64,000 nt of DNA from CAIMWS01 sp964409245 (GTDB taxonomy: Bacteria; Verrucomicrobiota; Verrucomicrobiia; Limisphaerales; UBA1319). Below the pieces are notes generated by a model that worked only from the letters and a program-made list of their open reading frames with translations, was not told the origin of the DNA and ran no database searches. Location: NCBI GenBank assembly GCA_964409245.1, contig CAYPCQ010000028.1, positions 1-64,000 on the forward strand, written 5' to 3'. Within the stretch, counting starts at the first letter, position 1, and each line of letters opens with the position of its first letter. The translations under genes were made by a program, and so were the position numbers. Positions 38,915-47,997 of this stretch are shown here, piece by piece.

Positions 38915-41844
38915 GATTCAAAATGGCGGTCCGCGGGCACATGGGTCCGGGTTCCGCCGGGTTTGGTTGTTGGAATTGACGAGATTTGACTTGGCCCGTT
39001 GGCCGCCAGCCGGCGGGCGGGCCGCTGCTCAGAGGAATCCGTTCCAGCCTGAGATGGAGATTTGTGCCGCTGGTCCCAGCCGGACGTAGTGGCCATCATC
39101 TCCGGAGCCGGGGTCCGTTCCAACGGAGCCAGCTGTATGCCTTGTGGAGACAAGGCATTCTTGATGGATTCCCAATGAGTGCTGAGTTGTTGCCAATCTC
39201 CTCCTTCGCAACGCGCCTGCACCACCACGGTATTCCCCTCCTGCCGCAGTTTCAAATGAAGCTCGGTTTGGCGATCGGTTTTGACGACCAAATCCATGGC
39301 CGACGCGCCGGTTTGTTTCAGATCGACAACCTGGTTGGCGATCAAATCCGAAACCTTGGCCGCCATGGCGGCGCCACTGGAACCGCCCGGCTGGCTGGTT
39401 TCTGGCGCCGGGTTCGGGTTCTGCGCGCCGATCTCCATCGGGGTTTGCCTCAGGAATAATCCAGCTGAATCCGCTATGGTATTAGCGGTGGTCTTCAGCG
39501 GCGACTTTTCCGAGGGAGTGGGAGCCGCTGAACCTGCCGGCGGCGCAAGCTCTGCCGCTTCGCGCGGCAGGTTTTGCCCGGCTTCCTGGTTCATTTGGCT
39601 CAATTTAGCCCCGTTATTCATATCCACTGCCTGTTGAGCAGGGGATGTGCCATGTTTGGTGGATTCTTCATTCCGGGCGGATGGCGCAGCTAAAGGTGAG
39701 GAATCCGGACTGGCCACCGGGTTCAGTTCCTGACCCTCGCTATTGGCAGGATTAGGAATTCCGGTGGCTTCGGGCGTCACCAAAACCGGGGACGCCGCGG
39801 AGGGGATGGCCGGATTAATAGCTGGCTGGCTGGCCGAAAAAGGCGCCGCCTGGGCTGAGCCGGTTTTTTTCTGGTCATTCTCGTTGTTCTGGCCTGGTGT
39901 GATGACGACGGCAGCCTCTGTATTGTAAGCTGGCTGGTCTTTACCTGGTGAGATGGATTGCCCCGTTAATAAATTGGACTGGACCGCAGGCGGGACATGC
40001 GGGCTGGTGGCCAGGTCGCTTGCCAAGGGTGCCGCCAGCGGCTGCGCCGAGCGGTGCGCAGCGGGAGCTGTTTTTGGGGTCACCTTCGCTCCCGCCGCTG
40101 CCGCCATCGCATTGATATCCTGGGATGGTACAGAACCTGAAATTGAACCAGCATTCCCTGCGGCTTGCGGCGGGGAATTTGTTTCGCTGGGCTGTTCAGT
40201 GGCCTTGGTTCCCGCCGGAAAAGTGCTGAGTTGAGCGGTCTTGGCAGAGGTTGGCAAAGACTCTGCGGCGGAGTTGGCATCAGACCCATCTGGAGCGTCC
40301 GTGGCCTGAACCGCAATAGTCGGCGGATAGGGGGCAAAGCTGGTGGGGACCAGGTTGCCGGCCGCGGGAGAGGCTGAGGCAGCCGGAAAACCCGGGTCAA
40401 GGGATGGCGCTGCGAAAGTGGCGTTTGCCCCAGGCATGCTCCCGGATGGGAGCGGCGCCAGCTCGGACGGCAACCCACTTTCAGCACTAAAGGTTGGGCG
40501 GCTGGCGAGTGGCGCCCCCTGCCGGGGCGCTTGGGTGCCAGCCTGGATCGAATCAGTGTTTGGGGGCTGGGAGTTGGCGGCGGCGGCGGTTGGCTGATCG
40601 GCAAAGCTGACCGTATAACCGGGAGGTGTCAGAATTGAAGCAGCCGTGGTTTGGGCTGTTTCCTGGATTGCTTTGGAACCGGTCGCGGCGGCCAGCGCCT
40701 CGGTATCCTGGGACGCTGCCGATCCTTGGTTTGGACCGCTGGATGGTCTCGGGGCTGGGGCGGCAGCTGGAAAAGTGCTGAATTGGGCGGCCTTGGCAAT
40801 GCCTGGCGCCGATCCGAGGGCGGAGTCGGGGGCGAAGCCATGGGTGGTGTTCGCAACGTGAGCCGCCGCGGCCGCTGGATCGCCGGCTGCGCCAGCGGGA
40901 ATCAGCGTGCTGGCCCCCGGAAATCCTGATGCCGCCGGAAAAACCAGATCCCCGGCTGGCGCCGAAGCGGTGTCGATGGCGCCCGAGATGCGCGCCGTCG
41001 GAATCTGCGCTGGCTGGGACGGAATCGCCTTATCAACATTGAAGGTTTGGCCATTCGCCGGGGATCCGGTGCTGGACATTGCCGGAGTGGATAGTGCTGA
41101 AGCCGGTGAACTGGCAACCACCAGTGGCGCAGCATCCGCAGCGCGGTTTGCCAGGCGCACGGGGGCAGTGGCTTTGCCGCTGGGCATGGTTTTAGCCGAA
41201 CTGGCTGAAATATCCGGGGTTTGCGGGCAGAGACTGGAAACTGTTGGCGATTCCGCGTTCCCGCCGTTGCTTGCGGTGGGGGCGCCGGTGTCCTGGAGTT
41301 TCGCCTGGAGCCAGGTTTCGGCACCGATGCCGGTGGCTGCGGGTGGCGCCTCCGCTGGCAGGCAATAGAAAAAAGTGGATAGCGGATTGGCGGCCGCATC
41401 CAGACTGGGCGGACCATCCTTCCGCCACGAAAATTCCTGGCTATCGGTGGGGTTCAGCGGCGCCTCGCCTTCGCCCTCTGCTGACCGTTCAACCGGGACG
41501 CTGGCGAGCGCATTCCCGCCCGCAGCGGGCCGGCCAAGGATCAATGGGGAGCTGTGCTCCAACTGAGTGGTGGCGCCGGTGCGGGCGGCACGTTTGGGAG
41601 CGGCTTTGGCCTGGCTTTCCTGCGGATGGCCGCGATTGGCGGGAGCGGGTGCCGCTTCCGGTTCGCCGGCGGCCGCCAGGAGATCGGTGAACGAGGTGGC
41701 CTGGCAGCCCATCGATTTGGTGGCCGCGGCCGGCGCATTCTTGGGTGGGTTGAGCGCACCGGCGCCCGGCAAAGCGGGCAGGGGAGCCGCGTCCGAGCCG
41801 GTGGGCTGGCCGGCGGATTTCAGATTGATGCAAGGGTTTTCCAT
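38905..41844 (-). CDS. fliK: Very long flagellar hook-length control protein FliK
   Basis: A 979-residue protein, about twice the usual FliK. Residues 1 to about 820 are Ala/Pro/Ser/Gln-rich and disordered-looking, the expected molecular-ruler region. The carboxy-terminal domain has the Flg_hook signature: MDLVVKTDRQTELHLKLRQE, VVVQARCEGGDWQQLSTHW and LSPQGIQLAPLE, which switches FlhB specificity. Two similar blocks, each around AQFSTFPA or AQLSTFPA followed by SQD-type segments, lie 552 bases (184 codons) apart, indicating an internal duplication. It sits between the motE-like gene and flgD. Confidence 0.88.
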   Translation of the reverse strand: MENPCINLKSAGQPTGSDAAPLPALPGAGALNPPKNAPAAATKSMGCQATSFTDLLAAAGEPEAAPAPANRGHPQESQAKAAPKRAARTGATTQLEHSSPLILGRPAAGGNALASVPVERSAEGEGEAPLNPTDSQEFSWRKDGPPSLDAAANPLSTFFYCLPAEAPPAATGIGAETWLQAKLQDTGAPTASNGGNAESPTVSSLCPQTPDISASSAKTMPSGKATAPVRLANRAADAAPLVVASSPASALSTPAMSSTGSPANGQTFNVDKAIPSQPAQIPTARISGAIDTASAPAGDLVFPAASGFPGASTLIPAGAAGDPAAAAAHVANTTHGFAPDSALGSAPGIAKAAQFSTFPAAAPAPRPSSGPNQGSAASQDTEALAAATGSKAIQETAQTTAASILTPPGYTVSFADQPTAAAANSQPPNTDSIQAGTQAPRQGAPLASRPTFSAESGLPSELAPLPSGSMPGANATFAAPSLDPGFPAASASPAAGNLVPTSFAPYPPTIAVQATDAPDGSDANSAAESLPTSAKTAQLSTFPAGTKATEQPSETNSPPQAAGNAGSISGSVPSQDINAMAAAAGAKVTPKTAPAAHRSAQPLAAPLASDLATSPHVPPAVQSNLLTGQSISPGKDQPAYNTEAAVVITPGQNNENDQKKTGSAQAAPFSASQPAINPAIPSAASPVLVTPEATGIPNPANSEGQELNPVASPDSSPLAAPSARNEESTKHGTSPAQQAVDMNNGAKLSQMNQEAGQNLPREAAELAPPAGSAAPTPSEKSPLKTTANTIADSAGLFLRQTPMEIGAQNPNPAPETSQPGGSSGAAMAAKVSDLIANQVVDLKQTGASAMDLVVKTDRQTELHLKLRQEGNTVVVQARCEGGDWQQLSTHWESIKNALSPQGIQLAPLERTPAPEMMATTSGWDQRHKSPSQAGTDSSEQRPARRLAANGPSQISSIPTTKPGGTRTHVPADRHFESWA

Positions 41845-41845
41845 T

Positions 41846-42451
41846 TCAGGTGGATTTCTTTTTAGTGGCGGCGCGGGTCATGGATAGCCGGATCCGCTCG
41901 GAAACCTTGGCGGCACGCTTGGCCTCGTTTTCTCCGCCTTTCGCCAGGCTTTCCAAAATGGGGGCGCTTTCGACCTCCTTCATGAATACGAATATCCGCA
42001 CAATCTGCTCATCATCCAAAGCCTTCAGGATGCCGCTGGCGCCATCGGGAGTCATGGCGGCGTAAACTTTGGCCAATTTCTTGAGGTTGGCAGTTTCCTC
42101 CTCTTTGAGCATGAGGACGTTGGCGTCGAATTCGCGTTGCTTCGCTTCAACTTTTTTCATGAGCTGCTCAATTTCTGCGCGCTCGGCGGCCAGGTGGCTG
42201 GCCAGTTCATCCAATTCCATTCGCCGGAGGGAGGTCATTTCCCGCTCTTTTTTAAGCTCGGCGACGAGCTGGTCGATTTCTGGATTGCGGAATTCCCAGG
42301 AGGGACCCGATTCGAGGCGCCGCGAGCCTCCGCCTCCTTCGCCGGAGGTTTCCGTATTATGGGGGACTTTCCAGCAAAGCACCGTGGTCACCAGGTAACT
42401 TATGGCTCCCACCAGGATCGCCATCCAGGGAGATTGTAATTTTTTTAACAT
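41846..42451 (-). CDS. MotE-like flagellar protein (MgtE-N-type domain)
   Basis: A 201-residue protein starting at ATG 42451, one base after the fliJ stop region; the longer frame upstream lies inside fliJ and is not needed. It has an amino-terminal membrane helix (PWMAILVGAISYLVTTVLCW), a long coiled coil (about residues 60-135), and a carboxy-terminal domain with YAAMTPDGASGILKALDDE and MKEVESAPILESLA, the pattern of MotE/MgtE-N domains. MotE is a chaperone-like partner of stator protein MotC in some alphaproteobacteria; related genes occur beside fliJ in many phyla. The role here is inferred from position. Confidence 0.75.
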   Translation of the reverse strand: MLKKLQSPWMAILVGAISYLVTTVLCWKVPHNTETSGEGGGGSRRLESGPSWEFRNPEIDQLVAELKKEREMTSLRRMELDELASHLAAERAEIEQLMKKVEAKQREFDANVLMLKEEETANLKKLAKVYAAMTPDGASGILKALDDEQIVRIFVFMKEVESAPILESLAKGGENEAKRAAKVSERIRLSMTRAATKKKST

Positions 42452-42452
42452 A

Positions 42453-42932
42453 TCAATTCCACAAGCTGTTGCCTGGTTCAGACGGTGTTTCGGGGCCGCG
42501 TGCGGCCCGTGTGCAGGCCAGGTCATCCAACATTTTCTGCTCCATTTTTTGGAGGTCCAGGCCGTGCTGCCGCTTCAATTTATCCCGGTGTTTTTCGACG
42601 ATTTCGCGTTCTTTTTTGGCCTCCAGAAAGGCTTGGTGGTGTTGCCGTAACACTTGCTGGGCCTGGTGCCAGTCGCGCTGCCGGTCATTCACCGTTTCCT
42701 GGAGGTTCACACAATGCAGCCGGAGGCGGTCGATGTTCTCGGCGGCCGTGCCTTGCTTCAGGATTTCCTGCCAATGGCCCCAATTGCGGCTAAGTTCCCG
42801 CTCGGCGGCTTCCGCTTGTTCGCGGGCCTGGCGTTCCGCCTGGACGGAGCGGGCGTAGGTTTCCAAGGCGGCCTGTTCCTTTTGCTCCCGCAGGGTCAGC
42901 AAAGCGTGCAGAGGGAAATGAAAAGCTTTCAT
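42453..42932 (-). CDS. fliJ: Flagellar export chaperone FliJ
   Basis: A 159-residue protein, almost entirely coiled coil, starting MKAFHFPLHALLTLREQKE, the typical FliJ opening (F-x-L-x-x-L-L-x-x-R). ATG 42932 lies 1 base beyond the fliI stop and is preferred over an upstream start inside fliI. FliJ inserts into the FliI hexamer and couples it to FlhA. It lies directly between fliI and the motE-like gene. Confidence 0.88.
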   Translation of the reverse strand: MKAFHFPLHALLTLREQKEQAALETYARSVQAERQAREQAEAAERELSRNWGHWQEILKQGTAAENIDRLRLHCVNLQETVNDRQRDWHQAQQVLRQHHQAFLEAKKEREIVEKHRDKLKRQHGLDLQKMEQKMLDDLACTRAARGPETPSEPGNSLWN

Positions 42933-42933
42933 A

Positions 42934-44301
42934 TCAGCAGTTGGGGCTGGGTTGAGGATTGGGTTGGCCAAGCGCCTGGGCCAGGGCGGCCCAACTTTGA
43001 TCGAAGGCATATCCTTCGCGGATTCCCTGGCGGAGGAACTGCGTCAGCGGAGCATTGATCTTTATGGCGTGGTCTATCAATGGGTTGCTGCCGGCCGCGT
43101 ACGCGCCGATGTTGATCAAATCCTGGTTTTTGCGATAGACCGCCAGGTTTTCACGGCCCAAGGCCACCAGCTCCAGCTGGGATGGGGATAACAGATCCCG
43201 CACCAGCCGGCTGACGCTATCCAGCACATCGATGGCTGGGTAGTGGTTCAGGGCGGCCAGCTCCCGGCTCAGCACGATGTGGCCGTCCAGGATGGAGCGG
43301 ACCGAATCGGCGATGGGATCGTTCATGTCATCCGCTTCGACGAGCACCGTGAAGAGGCCCGTGATGGAGCCTTGCTCGCCCATGCCGGCCCGCTCCAGCA
43401 ATTGTGGCAGCAGGGAAAACACTGAAGGGGTGTAGCCCCGGGTGGCGGGCGGTTCGCCCACCGCCAGGCCGATTTCCCGCTGCGCCATGGCGAAACGGGT
43501 GACCGAGTCCATCATCAGCAGGACGCTCTGGCCCTGGTCCCGGAAATATTCGGCGATGGCGGTGGCCAGAAAGGCGCCTTTCAAACGGGCCAAGGCCGGC
43601 TGGTTGGAGGTGGCCACCACCACCACCGACTTCTGCCGGCCGCGTTCATCCAGATCTTTTTCCAGGAATTCGCGCACTTCCCGGCCGCGCTCGCCGATGA
43701 GCGCGATGACGTTGACGTCCGCCTCCGCCTGGCTGGCCATCATGCCCAGCAGCGTGGATTTGCCCACCCCGCTGCCGGCGAATATCCCCAGGCGCTGGCC
43801 GCGTCCACAGGGGATGAAGGTGTCGATGCACTTCACGCCGGTGCGGAAGGTTTTCCGGATGCGCTGGCGCTTCAGCGGATGGGGAGGCGTGAGGGTCAGG
43901 CTGGCCTTATGCTCGGCCTGGATGGGGCCCAAGCCGTCGATGGGGCTGCCCAGCCCGTCGATGATCCGCCCTTTCAGACCTTTGCCCACGGTGGCCGTGA
44001 GCGGCGCATTGAGGGCCACCACGGAGCTGCCCGGGTGGATGCCGTGGATTTCGCCCAAGGGCATGAGCAGCAGGTTGCGCCCGCGGAACCCGACCACCTC
44101 CGCCAGGGTGTGCTCGTCCCGCCCGTTGGATTCGATGCGGCATAATTCGCCCACCGCGGCCAGCGGGCCTTCCGATTCGATCACGAGGCCCACCAACTGG
44201 ACAACCTGGCCGCGGTTTTCCAAAACGCGCGCTCCCCGAGCCCGGTCCAGCAGGTGGCTGAAACGGCCCCGGGGGGCGCCTGGGTCCGGCATGGTGGTCA
44301 T
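42934..44301 (-). CDS. fliI: Flagellum-specific export ATPase FliI
   Basis: A 455-residue F1-beta-like ATPase. Walker A is GIFAGSGVGKST (about residues 172-183), Walker B lies at SVLLMMDSVTRFA, and the family segments ALIGERGREVREF and EQGSITGLFTVLVEADDMNDPI are present. It energises loading of export substrates on the type III apparatus. It overlaps the end of fliH by 4 bases (ATGA). The length is normal. Confidence 0.97.
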   Translation of the reverse strand: MTTMPDPGAPRGRFSHLLDRARGARVLENRGQVVQLVGLVIESEGPLAAVGELCRIESNGRDEHTLAEVVGFRGRNLLLMPLGEIHGIHPGSSVVALNAPLTATVGKGLKGRIIDGLGSPIDGLGPIQAEHKASLTLTPPHPLKRQRIRKTFRTGVKCIDTFIPCGRGQRLGIFAGSGVGKSTLLGMMASQAEADVNVIALIGERGREVREFLEKDLDERGRQKSVVVVATSNQPALARLKGAFLATAIAEYFRDQGQSVLLMMDSVTRFAMAQREIGLAVGEPPATRGYTPSVFSLLPQLLERAGMGEQGSITGLFTVLVEADDMNDPIADSVRSILDGHIVLSRELAALNHYPAIDVLDSVSRLVRDLLSPSQLELVALGRENLAVYRKNQDLINIGAYAAGSNPLIDHAIKINAPLTQFLRQGIREGYAFDQSWAALAQALGQPNPQPSPNC

Positions 44302-44885
44302 AATTGCAGGGCCTCCTTGAGCAGCTTGACCTTAGTTTCCCGGCGGGCATCAAAGCAGCCGAACCGGGTCTGCACGAGGCATCCGCCGCGGGTGACCTCC
44401 GGCGAACTGGCGAAGCGGATGGGCTGCTGGGGATTTTCCTGGAGCAGCGGGGATTGGGATTGCTGCAGCAGCTTTAAGTCGTCGGCTTGCAGGAACACCT
44501 TCAATTCCGCCGAATCTTCAACCTGGCCCAGCGCATCCCGGATCACATGTTCCACCATGGCGGCGGTGACCGGCAGCTCCCCCACTAATTTGCGGGCTGC
44601 TTCCAAGGCCAGCTCCACCAGGATCGGTTCCATTTCGCGGGCGACTTTGGGGATGGCCGCACCCAGGGAGTGCATGATCCCCAGCTGCAATTCCTGCAGC
44701 TCGGCGCGCTGCTGGACCAGCTGTTCGCTGAGCCGGCGCTCCCCCTCTTCGCGGCCCCGCTCGAAGGCGGCCTGTTCCCGTTCCCGCACCCGGCGTTCCT
44801 GCAGCTCGGCCGCGGACCCCGAGGCGGCGATGCGCGCGCCCCGCAGATCCCGGCTGAATTTAACCTGTTCACGCCATAACTTCAT
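44298..44885 (-). CDS. fliH: Flagellar export ATPase regulator FliH
   Basis: 195 residues from ATG 44885 (MKLWREQVKF), which overlaps the fliG end by 17 bases. The amino half is a charged coiled coil (RRVREREQAAFERGREEGERRL) and the carboxy half resembles the FliH/V-ATPase E-subunit domain (ALEAARKLVGELPVT, VRDAL-like VIRDALGQV, GGCLVQTRFGCFDA). FliH holds FliI in a complex and tethers it to FliN. Divergent in sequence, as usual, but the position between fliG and fliI is decisive. Confidence 0.87.
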   Translation of the reverse strand: MKLWREQVKFSRDLRGARIAASGSAAELQERRVREREQAAFERGREEGERRLSEQLVQQRAELQELQLGIMHSLGAAIPKVAREMEPILVELALEAARKLVGELPVTAAMVEHVIRDALGQVEDSAELKVFLQADDLKLLQQSQSPLLQENPQQPIRFASSPEVTRGGCLVQTRFGCFDARRETKVKLLKEALQL

Positions 44886-45921
44886 AATTTGCTGATTGGC
44901 GGGCCTCGGACAGGTCGATCTCACCTTCGCTTTCCAGGCGGCGCACCACGTCGATGATCTTCAGCTGGGCGGCCTCGATCTCCTTCAGGCGCAGCGGCCC
45001 GAGGAAGCTCATTTCTTCCACCAGCGTTTCGGCGGCACGCTTGGACAGGCAGGCCAGCAAGGCGCCCTTGAGACCTTCGCTGGCGGTTTTGAGCGCCACC
45101 GCCAGGTCGCGCATGTCGATTTCGCGCAGGATCTTTTGCAGGGCGGCCGGCTCGAGCACCGAGAGATCTTCGAAGGTGAACATCTTCTGGCGGATCGATT
45201 GGCTCAGTTCCGGATTGTGTTCGTCCATGGACAGCAGGATGTTCTTGCTGACGTTCTTGTCCAGGGCGTTGAGCAAATTCGCGGCCGCCTTGAGCCCGCC
45301 GGTCTGGTGCAGGGCGCTGGGGTGTTTGCCCCCCATCTTGGAGGTCAATACCTGCACCACTTTTTCCACCACATCCACCGGTGTGGGCGCCAGCGTGGCC
45401 AGCCGCTCGATGATCTGCTCCCGCAGGTCGGCGCGCAGCAAGCTGAGCACTTGCCCGGCCTTTTCCGGGCCGAGATAGCTGATGATGAGCGCGATGGTCT
45501 GGCCCTGTTCGCCCTTGATCAGGTTGAACACCTGGCGGGCATCCATGTCCGTGATTTGCTGCATTACCGTCACCGAAGCCCGGTTCGGCATCACCCGGCT
45601 CAGCACGTCGGAGGCGCGGAACAATCCCACCGCCTTTTCCAGGGCGGCCCGGGTGAAATCCAGCCCGCCGCGCACGGAGGTACCCGCCTGGACCGCGATG
45701 TCGGTGAACTCCTTCAGCACCTCCATCTGCATCTCCTGGCTGATCAGGCCGAGCTTGGACATGTCCGTGGTCAAGGTGTCCAGCTCATGTTCGTCCATGC
45801 CCTTCATGATTTGGGCGGCGCTATCGGGACCCAGGATGACCAGCAAGATGGCCAGCTTCTGGATTTTGGTCATCTTCGCGAATTCAGTGGGGGGGTTTGC
45901 TGTTTCAGTTTGGGCTGCCAT
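44869..45921 (-). CDS. fliG: Flagellar motor switch protein FliG
   Basis: 350 residues from ATG 45921, chosen because AGAGGA stands 5 bases upstream (45926-45931); an earlier in-frame ATG would overlap fliF. The three FliG domains are visible: the FliF-binding start (KLAILLVILGPDSAAQIMKGM), the middle domain with the EHPQ-like region, and the carboxy-terminal torque domain (MFTFEDLSVLEPAALQKILREI, AVALKTASEGLKGALLACLS, EEMSFLGPLRLKEIEAAQ). FliG couples the stator to the rotor. A 10-base gap separates it from fliF. Confidence 0.96.
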   Translation of the reverse strand: MAAQTETANPPTEFAKMTKIQKLAILLVILGPDSAAQIMKGMDEHELDTLTTDMSKLGLISQEMQMEVLKEFTDIAVQAGTSVRGGLDFTRAALEKAVGLFRASDVLSRVMPNRASVTVMQQITDMDARQVFNLIKGEQGQTIALIISYLGPEKAGQVLSLLRADLREQIIERLATLAPTPVDVVEKVVQVLTSKMGGKHPSALHQTGGLKAAANLLNALDKNVSKNILLSMDEHNPELSQSIRQKMFTFEDLSVLEPAALQKILREIDMRDLAVALKTASEGLKGALLACLSKRAAETLVEEMSFLGPLRLKEIEAAQLKIIDVVRRLESEGEIDLSEARQSANYEVMA

Positions 45922-45931
45922 AAATTCCTCT
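45922..45931 (-). promoter_or_regulatory. Ribosome-binding site deciding the fliG start
   Basis: On the coding strand AGAGGAATTT directly precedes ATG 45921. The purine-rich AGAGGA core with 4-5 base spacing is a good Shine-Dalgarno match and supports the downstream ATG over the alternative at 45963. Confidence 0.7.
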
Positions 45932-47578
45932 TTAATTGTTCTTTTGGCCAGGTTTGCCGCCACGGGTCAGCCAGGAACGGATCGCCTGGCTTACGTTTTC
46001 CGGATTTTCCCGGATCAGCCGGTTGAGCACGTCCACGGTCACCAGCGCGGGTTCCTGTTGTTTGCGCCAGTCGCCGTTGCCGGAGCGATGCCCGTTGCCG
46101 TTCCCATTGCCATGGCCATTGCCGAACAGGCCCAGCGGCACCCCGATGGGGATGTTTTCGGTGGGCGTGCTTTTCAAGGTCCGGTAGAAGAACAGCATCA
46201 TTCCCAGCGCCAGGGCCGGGTAGATTACGCTCTTTCCCAGATCCCACCAGAATTGCTGGTTTTGTTGTTTATCGATGGTTTGGGTGAGCTCGGTGGCCAT
46301 CTCCTCGTTGAAGGGAACCTCTTCCAGTGCCAGTTCATCCAGACGGGTGCCATTGGCTGTGTTATTGGTCAACTGAAGCCCGATCGCCTTGGCTACGATT
46401 TCCTTCAGTTTAAGCAGTTCTTGGGGTGTTCGGGGCAGTGGTTTTCGGTCGGCGCCTGTGCCTTCAAACTTGGAGGCGATGAATACGGCGGCCGATAGTT
46501 TTTTAATCACCCCGGTGGCGAAGGTTGTTTTGCTTAAGGTTTCCGGAACAATGTTAGTGAGCTTGCTGTTTTTTCGTTTGGTTTCGGAAATGTTTGAGGA
46601 AGCGGTGGCGGTGGCGTTGGTGTCAGTATTTAGGTTGGGGCCGATCCCCGCTGTGCCGCCATTGGCTCCATTGGAAGTTTTCGTGGTTTCCTCATCCAAA
46701 CTGGTTTCGCCAGGAATTACCGCCTCCGCATCGATGGTCCGCTCCTGGCGGCTGATGGCATCGAAATTCACCTCGGCGGCGACTCTGACCAAGGCTTTGC
46801 CCACACCGATGACAGGGAACAGCATGTATTCGGCTTTCTTGGCGGCATTTTCTTCAATCAACGTGCGGATTTTGATCTGGTGATCGCTGATGGCGCCCAG
46901 CGAATCCGGTTCGGAAGTATTGGATACCATGCCCAGGCGGCTATCGATCACCACCACGTTGGCGGACGTCAAACCTTCCACTGCATTGGCCACCAAGGAT
47001 TGGATGGAACTGACCGCGTGGGGGGAGAGCGCCGCCTGGCGTTTGGTTTTGACATGGACCGATGCGGTGGGACGTTTCTGGTTGTCGGGCAACAGCCGGT
47101 TTTCCGGCATGACCAACAGGACGCTGGCCCAATCGATCTCCTCCATTTTGCTGATGGTGCGGCTTAGCTCACCCTGCACCGCCCGGTTGTAATTCACCCT
47201 TTGGACGAAGTCCGATATGCCAAAGGCCGGTTTGTCGAACAAATCCAGCCCCACCACTTCGCCGCCTTTGATATTCCGGGAGTTCAATTGTATGCGGGTG
47301 GCATCGACTTGGTCTGCCGGCACGAGGATGGAGCGTCCGCCTTGGGCGAGCCGGTAGGGCACTTTGGTTTCCTGCAGGGCACTGACGATCTTGGATGCTT
47401 CGCCGTCTTCAAGCCCGCCGTACAGCAATTTATAATCGGCCCTGGCGAGCCACCAGACCAGGCTGGCCAATCCAGCCAGCACCATGATGCTGGCGGTGAC
47501 CACGCTTATCCGTTGGTTCAGGCCCAGTTGACGCCATATGCCGGCCAACTGGGAGGCGAGTTGTGTGAGGTTTTTCAT
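45932..47578 (-). CDS. fliF: Flagellar MS-ring protein FliF
   Basis: A 548-residue protein with TM1 near residues 25-45 (ISVVTASIMVLAGLASLVWWLA), ring-building domains (LYGGLEDGEASKIVSALQ, YRLAQGGRSILVP, FDKPAFGISDFVQRVNYNRA), and TM2 near residue 450 (VIYPALALGMMLFFYRTL). The cytoplasmic tail ends with DVLNRLIRENPENVSQAIRSWL, which binds FliG. Between TM2 and this tail is a repetitive Gly/Asn/His linker (GNGHGNGNGNGHRSGNGD). FliF is the platform on which the C-ring and export gate are built. Confidence 0.96.
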   Translation of the reverse strand: MKNLTQLASQLAGIWRQLGLNQRISVVTASIMVLAGLASLVWWLARADYKLLYGGLEDGEASKIVSALQETKVPYRLAQGGRSILVPADQVDATRIQLNSRNIKGGEVVGLDLFDKPAFGISDFVQRVNYNRAVQGELSRTISKMEEIDWASVLLVMPENRLLPDNQKRPTASVHVKTKRQAALSPHAVSSIQSLVANAVEGLTSANVVVIDSRLGMVSNTSEPDSLGAISDHQIKIRTLIEENAAKKAEYMLFPVIGVGKALVRVAAEVNFDAISRQERTIDAEAVIPGETSLDEETTKTSNGANGGTAGIGPNLNTDTNATATASSNISETKRKNSKLTNIVPETLSKTTFATGVIKKLSAAVFIASKFEGTGADRKPLPRTPQELLKLKEIVAKAIGLQLTNNTANGTRLDELALEEVPFNEEMATELTQTIDKQQNQQFWWDLGKSVIYPALALGMMLFFYRTLKSTPTENIPIGVPLGLFGNGHGNGNGNGHRSGNGDWRKQQEPALVTVDVLNRLIRENPENVSQAIRSWLTRGGKPGQKNN

Positions 47579-47602
47579 CGGTGTATCAGTTATTTATGGA
47601 GG

Positions 47603-47986
47603 TCAGACCTGCATGCGCATCAGTTCCTGGTAGGATTCCAACAGTTTGTTGCGGACTTCCACCATCAGTTGAAAGGAAATGCTGGCCTCCTCGGCGGCGA
47701 TCATGGCCTGGTGGAGGGAAACATCCTGGCCGCTCATCATGCCCGCCACCGTATTGTCCGCCGTGGCTTTCTTGGAACTTACTTCTTCCACCATGCGCCC
47801 TAAAAGGTTGCTGAAATTATTATCCCCCCCCACTTTTTGCGCGGCGGAGGTGGTCGAGGTCAATTCCTCCAAGCCTGGCAAGTCCGCGCTGCCTATTTTG
47901 CCGGCGGGCGCCAGATCCGCAGGCCGGATATCCGCCGCGTTTATAGTGGGTGTGATGTATTGGCGGATGGCTGATAATGCATTCAT
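47603..47986 (-). CDS. fliE: Flagellar hook-basal body complex protein FliE
   Basis: A 127-residue protein. The carboxy half has the family pattern FSNLLGRMVEEVSSKKATAD, DVSLHQAMIAAEEASISFQLMVEVRNKLLESYQELMRMQV-type ending. FliE joins the MS ring to the proximal rod. It lies between flgC and fliF, the common order flgB-flgC-fliE-fliF. Confidence 0.94.
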   Translation of the reverse strand: MNALSAIRQYITPTINAADIRPADLAPAGKIGSADLPGLEELTSTTSAAQKVGGDNNFSNLLGRMVEEVSSKKATADNTVAGMMSGQDVSLHQAMIAAEEASISFQLMVEVRNKLLESYQELMRMQV

Positions 47987-47997
47987 GGCGTGGCGTC

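Noticed and set aside
44896..46026. 376-codon plus-strand frame over fliG
   Set aside because: Antisense shadow of a well-supported gene; its composition (His/Gln/Val) has no family resemblance.
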